The position numbers were made by a program, and so were the translations under genes. The notes beneath the pieces were generated by a model, which was not told where the DNA came from, ran no database searches, and saw only the letters and a program-made list of their open reading frames with translations. Shown here piece by piece: positions 1-10,580 of a DNA stretch of 64,000 nt (positions are counted from its first letter, which is position 1; each line of letters begins with the position of its first letter). The stretch is taken from assembly GCA_951799445.1 (NCBI GenBank), contig OX637288.1:32219288-32283287 (forward strand). Direction: 5' to 3'. Source of the DNA: Pseudisothecium myosuroides. Its lineage: Eukaryota > Streptophyta > Bryopsida > Hypnales > Lembophyllaceae.

Positions 1-325
1 TTGTGGTTTTTCTGGTGAATGACCATCTTCATAGAATTACTACAAATGGCCAATTTTTTATTTTATTTATGTTTTTTTCTATTATTAACTAATTAAAGCA
101 TCAAAGTGTCTATTTTCTTGAGATTTGGTACTTTTCTAGTTCTCCCACTTAGAGAATTTTTCTATGCTTTTCCTTCCTTGGATATCTTCATCTTAAAGGT
201 ATATACATTGGACATATTTTTTAATTTGAAAAAAAATTAATTTCCTAATTTTAAAGTACTCCAGAAAAAATCATGAGTACTGTTGCAAAACGCAACAAAT
301 AGGACAAGTGTTTCTTGCAATCACC
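1..325. mobile_element. Right end of a TTGCAAGAA-ended DNA element, cut by the window edge
   Basis: The stretch GTGTTTCTTGCAATCACC near 308-325 is the inverted form of the end seen at 2776 and matches the end at 3520. I infer the right terminus of a non-autonomous element whose left part lies outside the window. No coding sequence is visible in it. Confidence 0.4.
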
Positions 326-927
326 TAACTTTTCCCATCTCTTGCGTAAATCTCTTGAGTCTATGGACAACACATAAAATTAACAAAGAGACAAAGAGTT
401 TTGAAAGCTCACATCAAAGGCGATAAATTATATCACAACTAGAATGTGATACATGAAAAAGGCCAAAATTCATGTATGGCATAGATGAAAGGGTGGGTTT
501 TTATCTCATGAATTTTGTCCTTAAATTTTGTCCTCCTAAGAAGAAAATGATCATTTTTCATGTGTGGAATTGGGGTGCACAAAAGCCTTGATGCATTTAT
601 GAATTTTGGGCATTTAATAGGCATGAATGGTGACCAATATGTGTAGTTTGAATTTTATCACATTCTAAGTATGAAAATTAGAAAATTTGTGTACATGATA
701 ATATATAAGTTTCTTTACATCAAATTACATAATTTTGTGGGTGAAATTTGGGCACTTTTATTGCATGAAAAGGGTACACATAAATGTAAGCTAATTCCCT
801 ACATATCTATCTATATAATCTACCTTTGCATCTATCTACCAAAGTCCTTCTCATTCTCATTCCCTTTTGCTATTTTGAATACCTTCTTCAGCTCTTCAAG
901 GTCTTCACCTCTTTAGTTTTGGTTAAA
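326..927. other. AT-rich intergenic DNA
   Basis: Short open frames on both strands (439-624 minus, 671-916 plus) show no recognisable motif and have the composition of the surrounding AT-rich DNA. I see no gene here. Confidence 0.6.
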
Positions 928-1224
928 TTGTTATAACTAATTTGTTGGTGAGAGAGAAGGTCTTTTGATTTTGTTATAACTAACACTACAAGAGAAAGGG
1001 GTGTTTTAAGTATAGTCCTAGAGATAAGATTTTAAGTTTTGACCTTTTAAAGAGATTTTAAGTAAGAAATACGCGTCTTTCTAGTAAAATTTACTAGAAA
1101 GACGCGTATTTCTTACTTAAAATCTCCTAAAAAGGTCATTATTTAAAATCTTATCTCTAGGACTATACTTAAAACACCCCTTTCTCTTGTAGTGTAATTT
1201 GTTGGTGAGAGAGAAGGTCTTTTG
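928..1224. repeat. 43-bp tandem duplication, second copy split by a MITE
   Basis: The 40-odd bases at 928-970 (start TTGTTATAACTAATTTGTTG) recur at 971-983 plus 1198-1224. The second copy is interrupted after TAA by the foldback element at 984-1194. The uninterrupted first copy serves as an internal empty-site reference and shows that TAA is a 3-bp target duplication. Confidence 0.85.
984..1194. mobile_element. CACTA-type foldback MITE (211 bp)
   Basis: The element begins CACTACAAGAGAAAGGGGTG and ends with the exact inverse. The two arms stay complementary almost to the centre (AAAGACGCGTATTTCTTAC and its inverse near 1065-1115), so the whole element folds into one hairpin. It is flanked by TAA at 981-983 and 1195-1197. 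The CACTA terminus and 3-bp duplication are the hallmarks of EnSpm/CACTA non-autonomous elements. Its ends are not those of the 18-kb CACTA element further on, so another element must have moved it. Confidence 0.88.
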
Positions 1225-1449
1225 GAGCTTTGTAATATTAACTGATTGTTCCTGCCAGGAATGTATGTATATGATGCATGATTTTTTATATTAAGGAATG
1301 TATGTATGTGATGCATGATTTTTTTATATTACAAAGCTTGTTTACAAGCTAAGCCACGATTGAAAGAGGTTTGGAGTTTGAAGGTCTAAAAGATTCACAG
1401 AGGATCCGGATAGCATATGATGTATCTACCATTTTTCTATTCTTTAGAT

Positions 1450-1660
1450 TAATTGTATGGTTTAAAATCTAGATTTTAGAGCTAAAAAAGGAATTGAATA
1501 GAAAAATGGCGGATTTGTATGGTTTGAAATCTAGACTTTAGGTCTAAAAAACTTGAATAAAAAATGGTGGATTTTATATGCCATTTTAAAAAAAATCTTA
1601 CTTTAGGACTAAAGAAGGACTTGAATAGAAAATTGGTAGATATATCATATGCTATTTTAA
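1450..1660. repeat. Degenerate tandem repeat of about 65 bp
   Basis: Three to four diverged units share TGTATGGTTTGAAATCTAGA, TTTAGGTCTAAA and TTGAATAGAAAAATGGCGGA. No coding signal. Confidence 0.6.
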
Positions 1661-1866
1661 TGAAATTTTCCTTAAGGTCTCTTTGAAAATGGATAAGGGT
1701 TGAAATTGTAAAGCAAGTTCAAGAAACCATACGTTTACATGCCAGACACTCTCCCATCTTTAATGAAATTTTCCTTAAGGTCTCTTTGAAAATGGATAAG
1801 GGTTGAAATTGTAAAGCAAGTTCAAGAAACCATACGTTTACATGCCAGACACTCTCCCATCTTTTT
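1661..1866. repeat. Near-perfect 103-bp tandem duplication
   Basis: The block starting TGAAATTTTCCTTAAGGTCT at 1661 repeats essentially unchanged from 1764. It ends in GCCAGACACTCTCCCATCTT both times. It adjoins the minisatellite that follows and shares the TCTCCCATCTTT tail with it, so one repeat-prone tract probably gave rise to both. Confidence 0.85.
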
Positions 1867-1868
1867 CA

Positions 1869-2260
1869 TTCTGTCAAAAACTTGTCCCAACAAACTCAAG
1901 CGGGTTCAAGAAATCATATTCATCTTTTTTATTTTGTCAAAAACTTGTCCCAACAAACTCAAGAGGGTTCAAGCTCAAGCGGGTTTAAGAAATCATATTC
2001 ATCTTTTTCATTTGTCAAAAACTTGTCCCAACAAACTCAAGCGGGTTCAAGCTCAAGCGGGTTCAAGAAATCATATTCATCTTTCTTATTTTGTCAAAAA
2101 CTTGTCCCAACAAACTCAAGCGGGTTCAAGCTCAAGCGGGTTCAAGAAATCATACGCTTACATGTTAGATACTCTCCCATCTTTCTTGTTTTGTCAAAAA
2201 CTTGTCCCAATAAGATACTCTTCCATCTTTCTTGTTTGTTAAAAACTTGTCCCAACAAGC
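1869..2260. repeat. Minisatellite, six units of 46-100 bp
   Basis: TGTCAAAAACTTGTCCCAA recurs near 1872, 1935, 2013, 2092, 2192 and, as TGTTAAAAACTTGTCCCAA, near 2237. AACTCAAGCGGGTTCAAG segments lie between and vary in number. Two overlapping frames stay open through it, giving QQTQAGS-type repeats. I take these as a by-product of the repeat, not as genes. Confidence 0.85.
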
Positions 2261-2360
2261 TCATTTGTCTAAACAAGGGTTTTAAGGACTAAGGCTCGAA
2301 TAAAGGAGCTTTGTCTTATAACATTGACAATTAATATGATTAAATTAAAACTAAAGTAAA

Positions 2361-2640
2361 GGATTTGCATTAACCTTGGAAGGACGTTGAGGACTAAAAG
2401 TGTCCTATAAATGACTTTCAAGGAAACCATACTAGAAACAAAGAATGCAATTTATCAACCTAGAAGTTGATTATTTTTGGTTGATTATCTAACCTAAAAG
2501 TAATGGATTTGCATTAACCTTGGAAGGAGGTTGAGGATTAAAAGTGTCCTATAAATGACTTTTGACAAGGAAACCATACTAGAAACAAAGAATGCAATTT
2601 ATCAATCTAGAAGTTGATTATTTTTGGTTGGTTACGTTAT
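2361..2640. repeat. 144-bp tandem duplication
   Basis: GGATTTGCATTAACCTTGGA begins a unit at 2361 and again at 2505. The copies differ at scattered positions and by a short insertion. No coding sequence is apparent. Confidence 0.8.
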
Positions 2641-2775
2641 GCTAGAGCAACAAACTTCTAGGATTAAGAAGATTGGTTATGGATTACAAGATTTCCCCAC
2701 ATTTACAAGAAACCTAGTTCTATTTCTTTCAAATACTCTTTTCTCCTAATTCCAAACACTACAAGATGTCACCAA

Positions 2776-3520
2776 GGGGTAGTTGCAAGAAACACCTGTC
2801 GGTTTTGGCTCAAAACGGCCATTTCACTCCTATTTGTGGATTTTGGAATAAATTTTTTTAAATAAAATAAAATATGGATAATCTGTAAAGCATTAAAAAA
2901 TGATATGTGCAAAAATTCAGACCTAAAAAAATTTATCTCTAAGAGTTTTGCACGGTCAAAGAGGGTTGAAAAATGCAAGAAAATGGATAGTTTGGAATTT
3001 AATTCTTACAAAATAGTAAAAAAATTCAAAAAATTCAAAAAAAAAAGCCATTTTTCCTAACTTATAGGCTCTTTTTCACCAATTTTCACTATTGGAAAAA
3101 TAAAATTGTGTTCTCTACACTTGCGCAAAGATAGTGCACTTTGAGCACATGTGGAAGATGGAAAATTAAGTATTTTTAGAAAATCTTTTGTATGATTGTG
3201 TAACTTTAGTAGAAGTCCTAGTATACCAATTTTGAGCTTCAAATTCGGATTTTTGGGTGAAAAAGAGTACTAAAACCCTTCAAAATGGCTAATTTAAATG
3301 AAGGTAGACATCCAATCGGGGGCAGTTTAAAAATAGTAAAATAATTTTTAAAAAACCCAAAAAATTACTCAACATCTGCAACTACCACATGTACCTTCAT
3401 TTTACCTTCATTTTAAGTTTCATAGAAGATGGACAAAGGATGCAAAAGTTATGAGCAAAAAACCACCTGTCCAAGGTCAAGGGGACAAAAAAATGGTTAA
3501 GTGTTTCTTGCAATCACCCC
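2776..3520. mobile_element. Non-autonomous DNA element, ends GGGGTNRTTGCAAGAAACAC
   Basis: The left end reads GGGGTAGTTGCAAGAAACAC. The inverse of the right end reads GGGGTGATTGCAAGAAACAC. The 745-bp interior has no convincing gene. Outside it, CCTAGTTCTATTTCTTTCAA (near 2708) and CCTAGTTCTATTTCTCTTAA (near 3524) begin imperfect direct repeats of about 50 bp, so the element lies between two halves of a duplicated sequence. Related ends occur near 325 and at 16237-16678. The superfamily is unknown, since no clear target duplication could be set. Confidence 0.65.
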
Positions 3521-3891
3521 AAGCCTAGTTCTATTTCTCTTAAATACTCTTTATTAATTCCAAGACTAGAAATGCCCCACCCAAACCTATGTTCATAACC
3601 AAGTTTGTTTAGCATAGCAAAGTTCCAAAAATATTGTGATGTGAGTTTATGAGGAAGCATCATTAATCTAGCACCAAACATGTTAACATACAAAGTGTTA
3701 ACATGTTAACATGTCATTTGACCTACTAAACAAGATCACATAATATATAAAAAAACATTATGATTAACATCATTCTCTTATATTTAATTACAAATTTAAT
3801 TTAACATCACACACTCAACGTTCACTTTCAGGCCAAATTGTGCCACCACATTTGCCCAAGGAATAGAAATCTTCTGTTGTTGTTGAACATA

Positions 3892-5226
3892 TTATGGAGA
3901 ACAAAGACTAAGAGAGAGATTGCTTCCAAAAAGATCTGAAACAGAGAGTCTGCTTCCAAAAAGATCTGAAAAACGTCTGCCACCTCTACAATCTAGATAT
4001 TTACGCCACCTCTTGGTTGACAAACTGTACGCCACAGATCGGCCTGCAAAGGAGCACAAGAAGATGAAGTTTGCCAACCCGGTGGCAACTGCAGGTGCAG
4101 TATATTTAGAGTCTAAGGTATTCTCATTACTACTTACAAACCAGTTCAGCATTTTGCTTCCCAATATTGATAAATGTATGCACTCCCTTCTTGCAAGGAT
4201 GAACTCAACAATTTTAATAGATCTCACTTGCATCAGAAGGCCCGGACAGTTCGTGTTAATGATCATACAAAATAACCGACCATCGCTTACTACCAACTGG
4301 AGACTAACATGATGATCGTCATCACAAGGGACATCAATCCCAAGGTCAGAAATTGCACCTGTCACCTTATTATAAGAAACTAACCCAGCACGCAGCCGAT
4401 CGCGATGGAAAAAGAGGGCGTAAAATTCATCCTTCAAGACGACAGAAGGAGAGCACTGCTTACGACGTCCACTGAGAGTGTTAGGATGCTCTAGGACCGC
4501 GACAGATGCCCTCCAGCTATCTTCCTTTGACTCGTAAACATAAGCGACACTTGGCTGTAAGGCGTCTTCAGCAAGAGTAATAAAAAAGATCTCATACTCC
4601 GTCGAATCCCGATCTGTGGACATCACGACCCATTCAGGTCTTTCCGACCATCCTGCAAAGTGTGGAAGCTGCTTGACAGTTTTCAATACAGGATTGCACA
4701 CAAGCAGTGCCTCGTGCGTTCCCAGCTCACAAAATGTTATGCTCCCATGGTAGACATAATACGACAAACACAACAGCCCTCCATCAGCTGCCAGAATGGT
4801 CCTCCGTTCAGAGCGCCACAAACGCCCCCGAGGGCAAGGGGCAGGAATTTCCTCCTGCTTTACAAACTCGGCAAGGAAGTCATAGCTTAAAATGAAAGAC
4901 CTCTTGCTTGCGACATCCAGAACCACCCAAGTTCTCGCAGTTGAAAATTCAAGATCAACGTCCCGCTCACTAATAAGAACGTACTCTTCTGGTGATGAGG
5001 CTCGAGCATGACGTTTGGCAAAGTCGGGGTCGCGACTTATGAATTCGTTCCACTCCTTTGAGACCGCCCGAAACCGGCACAGTGAGGCGAGTGGAAGAAA
5101 CATCGCGATCTTCTCATGTAAATCCAAAGGAAGTTTCTCCGCACTAGACTCTCCGCCCTGCATGACGATCCTCTGATGCTGTTCAATCGTACTTGACGGT
5201 GGCCTTGCTTGTGCTTCGGAATACAC
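3892..5226 (-). CDS. F-box protein with beta-propeller-like C-terminal half
   Basis: A single uninterrupted frame of 444 codons. Residues about 30-75 form an F-box: KLPLDLHEKIAMFLPLASL, then CRFRAVSKEWNEFISRDPDF, with the conserved L-P, hydrophobic and R-x-V-x-K-x-W positions. F-box proteins bind SKP1 and act as substrate receptors of SCF ubiquitin ligases. The rest has repeated hydrophobic strands with Trp and Gly (for example CNPVLKTVKQLP, VYESKEDSWRASV, GLVSYNKVTGAISDLGIDVP), as in plant F-box/kelch or F-box-associated proteins, but I cannot count blades reliably. The target is unknown. The C-terminal tail repeats SDLFGS because the DNA carries a short tandem duplication (CTTCCAAAAAGATCTGAAA near 3925 and 3952). 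Base composition is richer in GC than the flanks, which supports a real gene. The start is the first ATG of the frame; a Met at residue 22 is an alternative. Confidence 0.85.
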   Translation of the reverse strand: MYSEAQARPPSSTIEQHQRIVMQGGESSAEKLPLDLHEKIAMFLPLASLCRFRAVSKEWNEFISRDPDFAKRHARASSPEEYVLISERDVDLEFSTARTWVVLDVASKRSFILSYDFLAEFVKQEEIPAPCPRGRLWRSERRTILAADGGLLCLSYYVYHGSITFCELGTHEALLVCNPVLKTVKQLPHFAGWSERPEWVVMSTDRDSTEYEIFFITLAEDALQPSVAYVYESKEDSWRASVAVLEHPNTLSGRRKQCSPSVVLKDEFYALFFHRDRLRAGLVSYNKVTGAISDLGIDVPCDDDHHVSLQLVVSDGRLFCMIINTNCPGLLMQVRSIKIVEFILARRECIHLSILGSKMLNWFVSSNENTLDSKYTAPAVATGLANFIFLCSFAGRSVAYSLSTKRWRKYLDCRGGRRFSDLFGSRLSVSDLFGSNLSLSLCSP

Positions 5227-7115
5227 TCCCTAGGGATTCCTTATGCTGCTACAACATAAGACAACGAGTAAGCTGTGGATCACACATTGGACAGGGACGG
5301 CTGACTTTTGCTAAAGTTTTCCCCGCAAGTACATTTCTGCTATCTCCCAAGACCGGCAAAGAACAGGATTACTGCATCCTCATACACATTCAGATCTCTT
5401 TAGCAATACAATTCAGGATTCGGTTATATTCAAAATACTTGGGAGATTGTTAATATAAGTTAAAGAATGTGATACTGTCGGGCTAACACCTCATACGATA
5501 CAAACCCCCACCCCTTTCAGAAATACACCACAAACATCCAGCAGTGATGCAAATCGATCGAAAACATGGGAAAGAAGAGATACTCGTATATTTCTCAAAT
5601 CGATCCGAAACATGGGAAACATGAGAAATATATACGAGAGTATGTTGACGACAGAAAATCCCGTAGAAGGTACTACAGTATAGTTTGCATCCATTGCACT
5701 GCACAACTTGCAGATTTCAAGTACATACAGCGTCACAGGAACGAAACTCGGTCAGCGTCTCTAGGCAGGAAACCAGGCGGACGAAGAGAATAAGTGTACA
5801 CAGACCTTAAAGCCTCGTTTTCTTCGTCCAATTCTCAACAGAAACCCTGACAAGTGCAGGTTGGTGCGTCTTGTGATATGTACACCCTCATAACCTGGCA
5901 ATGTTAATTAAGCTGCAGCAGGCACCGCTGGAAACTTCAGTCAACACCACTGTGAATTTCAAATTCGTACAGTGAAAGCCCTCATCGAATTGAAACAGCA
6001 AAAGCCATCAATAAGTTCCACAAAGTCGATCGATCTGCTCACCGGTCCAAACGAGCTTCCACAGTCGCACGAAGAAGAGCAATGTCCTCAAATCACCGAG
6101 GACATAGCTGGTACCAGATCCATATATGCAGTTGCAAAATTTATCGACAAATGAAGAAAAGGAATCGCTTTGAATTTCAAAGAAACGAATCGTCGACAGC
6201 TCCAAATTCTTAAGGGTCTTGCTTAAGAATTTGCCTAAACGGGAAACGTGTTCCCTAAGGCATTGGGAACAGCATTGAGAACTCAAACAAGAAAGAGAGA
6301 GTACTCTGTTTTCAACCAACGATTCGGCATCCTGGCATTTTGTCTTCCTGTGCGTCGCAATCGGATGATTACAAGATTCTGAGCAACTGGTAAGCCTGGA
6401 ATCGCGGTTCTCTTTCCATTGGGAACTCTTTGGAGGATTTTGGCCGAGAATTGCAGCCTTCGTTGAGATGAACTTCCTCGGCTTGTCCGTGCACTCTGTT
6501 TCGTTGCGCTCTTTTGATGGTTGCAATTTCTGTAGTGTGTGATAAGAATTTGAATCATTTTTTAAAGGAATCGTTGCTTCTGCTAATTCTAGAGCTGCTA
6601 ATTTTATTGTTATGCCGTGCGATTCAATTTAGGATTTTCCGAGCTGAGATTAGGAGAGGGTCGCCAATTTGCATGTGAATAATGCAAAATTCGGGGTGAA
6701 ATTGCATGAAGCGCTTGTGCTGTGCTCATTTTTCTTCCGAAATTCTCTAATTGTGATTATGGTATTTCTCATTTGGGTTTTGGTGTACACGGTCCTTAGG
6801 ACTTTGGCTCGAGCTGTGCCTCTTCTTGCAAATATTCAGAACATGTTCCAAGTGCTTTCGTTGAAGGGCTTGCAGTATGAGACTGCACGCGTTTTGATTT
6901 CAGGAGGTCCTGTCACTATCTTTAAAGCATCAGATTATGGATGCGGATGCAGTTTGATTTACTAAGAAATTCATTAATATTGAAGGTTTAGAGTAGAGCA
7001 CACCGCGTTAGAGGACCCTCGAAGTAATGTTTAAATTGTGCTTAGTTTTGATGTGGGCTTCTGGCTCATAATGTCTTGGGGGTACTTCGAGGTCTGTGCA
7101 GCGCATCTGGTGAAG
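5227..7115. other. Intergenic region between the F-box gene and the LTN1 remnant
   Basis: This separates two genes reading away from each other, so it should hold both promoters. A 172-codon minus frame (6008-6526) and a 98-codon plus frame (6669-6965) show no motif I know. Near 5570-5645 an imperfect inverted repeat pairs GATACTCGTATATTTCTC with GAGAAATATATACGAGAGTA. No TATA box or other site could be assigned with confidence. Confidence 0.5.
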
Positions 7116-8241
7116 ATGGGTCGGGAAAAAAAGGTGGTCCTGGTCGCAGTAAATCGCGGCCCTCAAGCAGCAGGTTTGCTTGTACGTATTTTGATAGTTG
7201 AACTTTGTATATGATTGCTAAGCGTTATTTTTATGATTTTATCTATCAATTGCTAACATGATGCTAACAATCGTAGTAGTTTTTAACTTATAAGTATCAG
7301 AATCAAATTATAATATCAGTGGTCTTGGATGCAGCTTGGCAGCTGCCCATCCTGGAGCAGCACCTCTTGGATTTGGAGGGTATATGGGGAGCTCTCTAGT
7401 GGAGACAACATTCTCAGCTGAAAGGGAGGTCTCACAGGTTTTATTACTACTACATTTAAAAAAAATCTTGATTCTTTCTGTTTTCAGCTCTCCCTGGAAA
7501 ATTTCGTGCACAGCCTATCTGATCAAATTCCATACCTTGAAGTCTGAAATTGGAGCGTGGTTGGTAGATTTTTTGCCTTTGTATTTTGGAAGAATTCTGC
7601 AATAGTTCTTTGTAACTCGTAGGTTTTGTGTTCTTTGTCTGATTCTAGTTTTTGCTAAGTATAGGACCTTGATGGAGAAGCTGCACTTGAGCTTAAAAGG
7701 CTGTCCAAACGAGACCCAACAACGAAGGTTAGAAGCCCAACCCCTGAAGGTTTGATTGCATCTCGTGTAGAAATAAGCATTTGATAGTTTATGATGCTTG
7801 GACAAAACCAATCTGCTAAATCTCTTCATGATTGAGTGACCCTGCAGCTTTACGCCCTTGCTGCTCTTAGGGGAATATTCAAGGAGCGTTCGGTTGATGA
7901 GCTGTTTGCAATTCTCCTCACTTGGGTGCGTTCTTATCACAAAATGAGTTTGTAAGAGCTTGCATGGTAACTTCTTCAGTTTTTGGTGGTTTCTAGTACG
8001 TCTAATTGAACTGCATCTTTAAGATACCTTATCTGGTTAATGACTGTGATCGTCTGCGACGCTCATTCTTGCAGGAAGACCTGCGATTACATGTGCCTCT
8101 GGTTCTTTTGTGTATTCTAAATTAAAAAGTAGTGATCCATATTGGTATTGAATCTCATTCATTCATTGACAGGTTTTTGAGTATAAAAGACTCGTGCAAG
8201 ACAAGAACCGGCAGGTGTGGGAAAATACCCATGGGCAATAG
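7116..8241 (+). pseudogene. LTN1: 5' fragment of listerin (E3 ligase LTN1), broken in exon 5
   Basis: Five exons reproduce the N-terminus of plant listerin, the RING E3 ligase that tags stalled nascent chains on 60S ribosomes: 7116-7173, 7335-7437, 7665-7727, 7848-7925 and 8173 onward, each with GT-AG borders and matching phases. Diagnostic stretches are MGREKKGGPGRSKSRPSSS, LGFGGYMGSS, ELKRLSKRDPTTK and WVFEYKRLVQDKNRQV. After THG the frame meets TAG at 8239-8241. One frame over, the listerin-like reading continues (ADLTMNAG), so a 1-nt deletion near 8233 explains the stop. Intact listerins have well over 1,500 residues. I find no HEAT-repeat or RING exons downstream before repeats begin near 9.6 kb. 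It is either a truncated pseudogene or a partial duplicate; a sequence error at one base would not restore the missing 3' part. Confidence 0.85.
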
Positions 8242-9640
8242 CTGACCTCACGATGAATGCAGGGTGCGTCCTCTCTTGTATCCTTGGTTTTCTACTATGT
8301 TAACATCTCTTTCACTTATTACTTGAAAAAACAATCTTTCTTCATATGGAAACTGGTCTTAATTGACTCTTAGCTTCATTCGCAAGCTGCAATATAATGG
8401 AGTCCTGTTGTCTACTATGTCCTAGATTTACATGTACCTTGGATGGAAGTTAGACACGACCATTGGATTGGCAACATCTAGACCTTTCTACAAAACGCTG
8501 GAGAGGCTTCCTAGAAGCTCGATCATGGATAATTTGATTCTCTTTGTTTTAAATCATTATTGTTCCAAATTTGGCAGCTGAAGCTTTGATAATCTAAAAT
8601 TCTTGACAAGTAGAACGTATTGATATCTTGAGAGCTCTCCGTTTGGCTTGTGTTCTTAGTTTCTCTTTATTTTGCTATTTTCGTACATACTTTAATTTAC
8701 TATCAAGCATTCTTTCGAAACTTAGATGTCGTCCTTTTCTCTGTATCTCGATAGGAGAGGGTTAGCTCGATGGGGGCATGGTAGGCTTCCCAATTCGATC
8801 CTTCAAAAGAAGTTGCCGAAGCTTTTTAGCGATTTCACCCTTATGAGTGTTGAGCTTGGATATGCGTCATTCAATGTCCTGTGGTCGCGAACTAGCATCT
8901 TGCTTCTTTGTTTTCAGGAATGGTCAATGTTTCGATCATTGTATTGCTATGATGGACTGCACACTACCTATGTTGATCTTGAAGTTCGCAATTTTTGGAT
9001 AGATTTTTTTTTGGTTTAGTAATTAAAAATACATTTGGTGGTGGTTAAGAACATTGTTTTTGTGGTTCATTGAGCAGTCTTCTTTATATTCTTCTGGATT
9101 TCATATATGTAGAATGAGAACTAGTGATACAAGATGGAAGAGTTGGTGAAAAAAGGGGAAATCTTAGAATGAATTTAAGATGACAATTCAGCATACAACT
9201 CCACCATTGTTTGCCCCTTGGTGTATTTGGCTTGTTGGAATTAAATTATGGTGATGACTAAATATAGATTCACTTTAATAGTCTTTTAGTCCTTCATTAA
9301 GCTTTGCTTATATACAAATTATATTTTAGAAAGGTAGATGGGCCCTAAAGTGATGTATCCTTAGTTGTTTTATGTATTGTAGTTCCCTATAGTTTTATGT
9401 ATAATGAGTTCACAACGTTGATAGCTTGTTGACACGTAGATTTTGGAGATTGTAGATTTGTTTGAATAATGGTGAAGAAGATAGTATTTCTTGTTGAATC
9501 GACGTGAAATCCATCGGGGCGCAAGTGATAGGGATCAACCTCAACGTGAACCATTTGTGGTCAACATAGATTAAGGAGACGTTGTTTGTGAAGGCAATCC
9601 CTTTTAGGGTTTAAAAAAAGTACAAGTGAGCACGTGCTAT
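8242..9640. other. Sequence after the LTN1 fragment, no gene identified
   Basis: A 97-codon plus frame at 8726-9019 (start MSSFSLYLDRRG) is unrecognised. Around 8424-8520 a stretch could be a decayed listerin exon, but the match is too weak to call. From about 9060 the sequence is AT-rich and featureless. Confidence 0.45.
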
Positions 9641-10310
9641 TGGATTAAGGAAGTAATGAAGCAATTGGCTTTTATGTTTTTTTTGTTGTATTTTGTTGTA
9701 TTTGTATAGGATTAGAGAGATAACAAGGTAATTGACTTTTATGCTTCTTTTATCCTATTTTGTTGTATTCGTATTAAATTAAAGAAACAATAAGTCAATT
9801 GACCTTTATGTTTTTTTAGTCTTATTTTGTTATATATATATATTGAATTAAGAAAAATAATGTAATTGATATTTATGTACTTTTGTTTTATTTTATTATA
9901 TTTTATTGAATTAGGAAGATAATAAAGCAATTGGCCTTCACACTTTTTTTCTCCTATTTTGAAAGGTTTAAATCAAAATATGGCAAGAAAGTGTAAAAGT
10001 CAATTGCTTTATTGTAATCTTAATCCAATAAATATTAAATAAAACAAAAAAAATTTAAATATAAATTGCATTATTGTCTAAATTCAATACAAATACATCA
10101 AAATAGGATAAGAAATGCATTACCGTCAATTGCTATATTACCTCTTTGATTCAATATAAATATTAAAAAATAAGGCAACGGAAGCGTAAAGGCCAATTGC
10201 CTTACTACCTCCATAATTCAATATAAATATAATAAAATAATCTAAAGAAAGCATAAAAAACAATTGTTTTATTGCCTCCATAATTCAATACAAATACGAC
10301 AAAATAGGAC
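9640..10310. repeat. Two facing tandem arrays forming a long imperfect palindrome
   Basis: Five units of about 66 bp on the left carry AAGCAATTGGCCTTTATG followed by CTATTTTGTTGTATTTGTAT. From about 9965 five units run in the opposite orientation (ATACAAATACNACAAAATAGGA, GGCCAATTGCCTTACTACC). The turning point is near 9950-9965. A transcript could fold into a multi-armed hairpin of more than 300 bp per side. Unit divergence suggests age. Confidence 0.75.
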
Positions 10311-10543
10311 CAAGATGACCAAAGAATTTGAAGGCATGTGATCAAGAATTAGAGGTATTTTTTAAAATTTTAAAATTTTATTTTCTGTAGTTTATTTAAA
10401 TGTTTTTTATTTTTTATTTATTCAGTGGCATTGTATATTATTTGAATTGTATCTTTTCATTCTTTCTTTTTCATTCGTGTTTTTTTAATGTTTTGGTTTT
10501 TTAGATGTTTCTTTCTTTCAATTATTTTTTGTTTTAAAAATAA

Positions 10544-10580
<37 letters not shown>

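Noticed and set aside
1869..2260. CRISPR-like array
   Set aside because: Unit lengths vary from 46 to 100 bp, spacers repeat too, and the DNA is eukaryotic; it is a minisatellite.
1882..2292. 136-codon frame with QQTQAGS repeats
   Set aside because: It is the translation of a minisatellite. Two frames are open at once and no gene context exists.
6008..6526. 172-codon minus frame upstream of LTN1
   Set aside because: No recognisable motif and no splice or context support; left as intergenic.
6570..6600. AATTCTAGAGCTGCTAAT resembling an 18S rRNA segment
   Set aside because: The match is a dozen bases with no flanking rRNA sequence; chance.
8424..8520. Sixth listerin exon
   Set aside because: A reading such as IYMYLGWKLD loosely recalls the family, but no splice sites or continued match support it.
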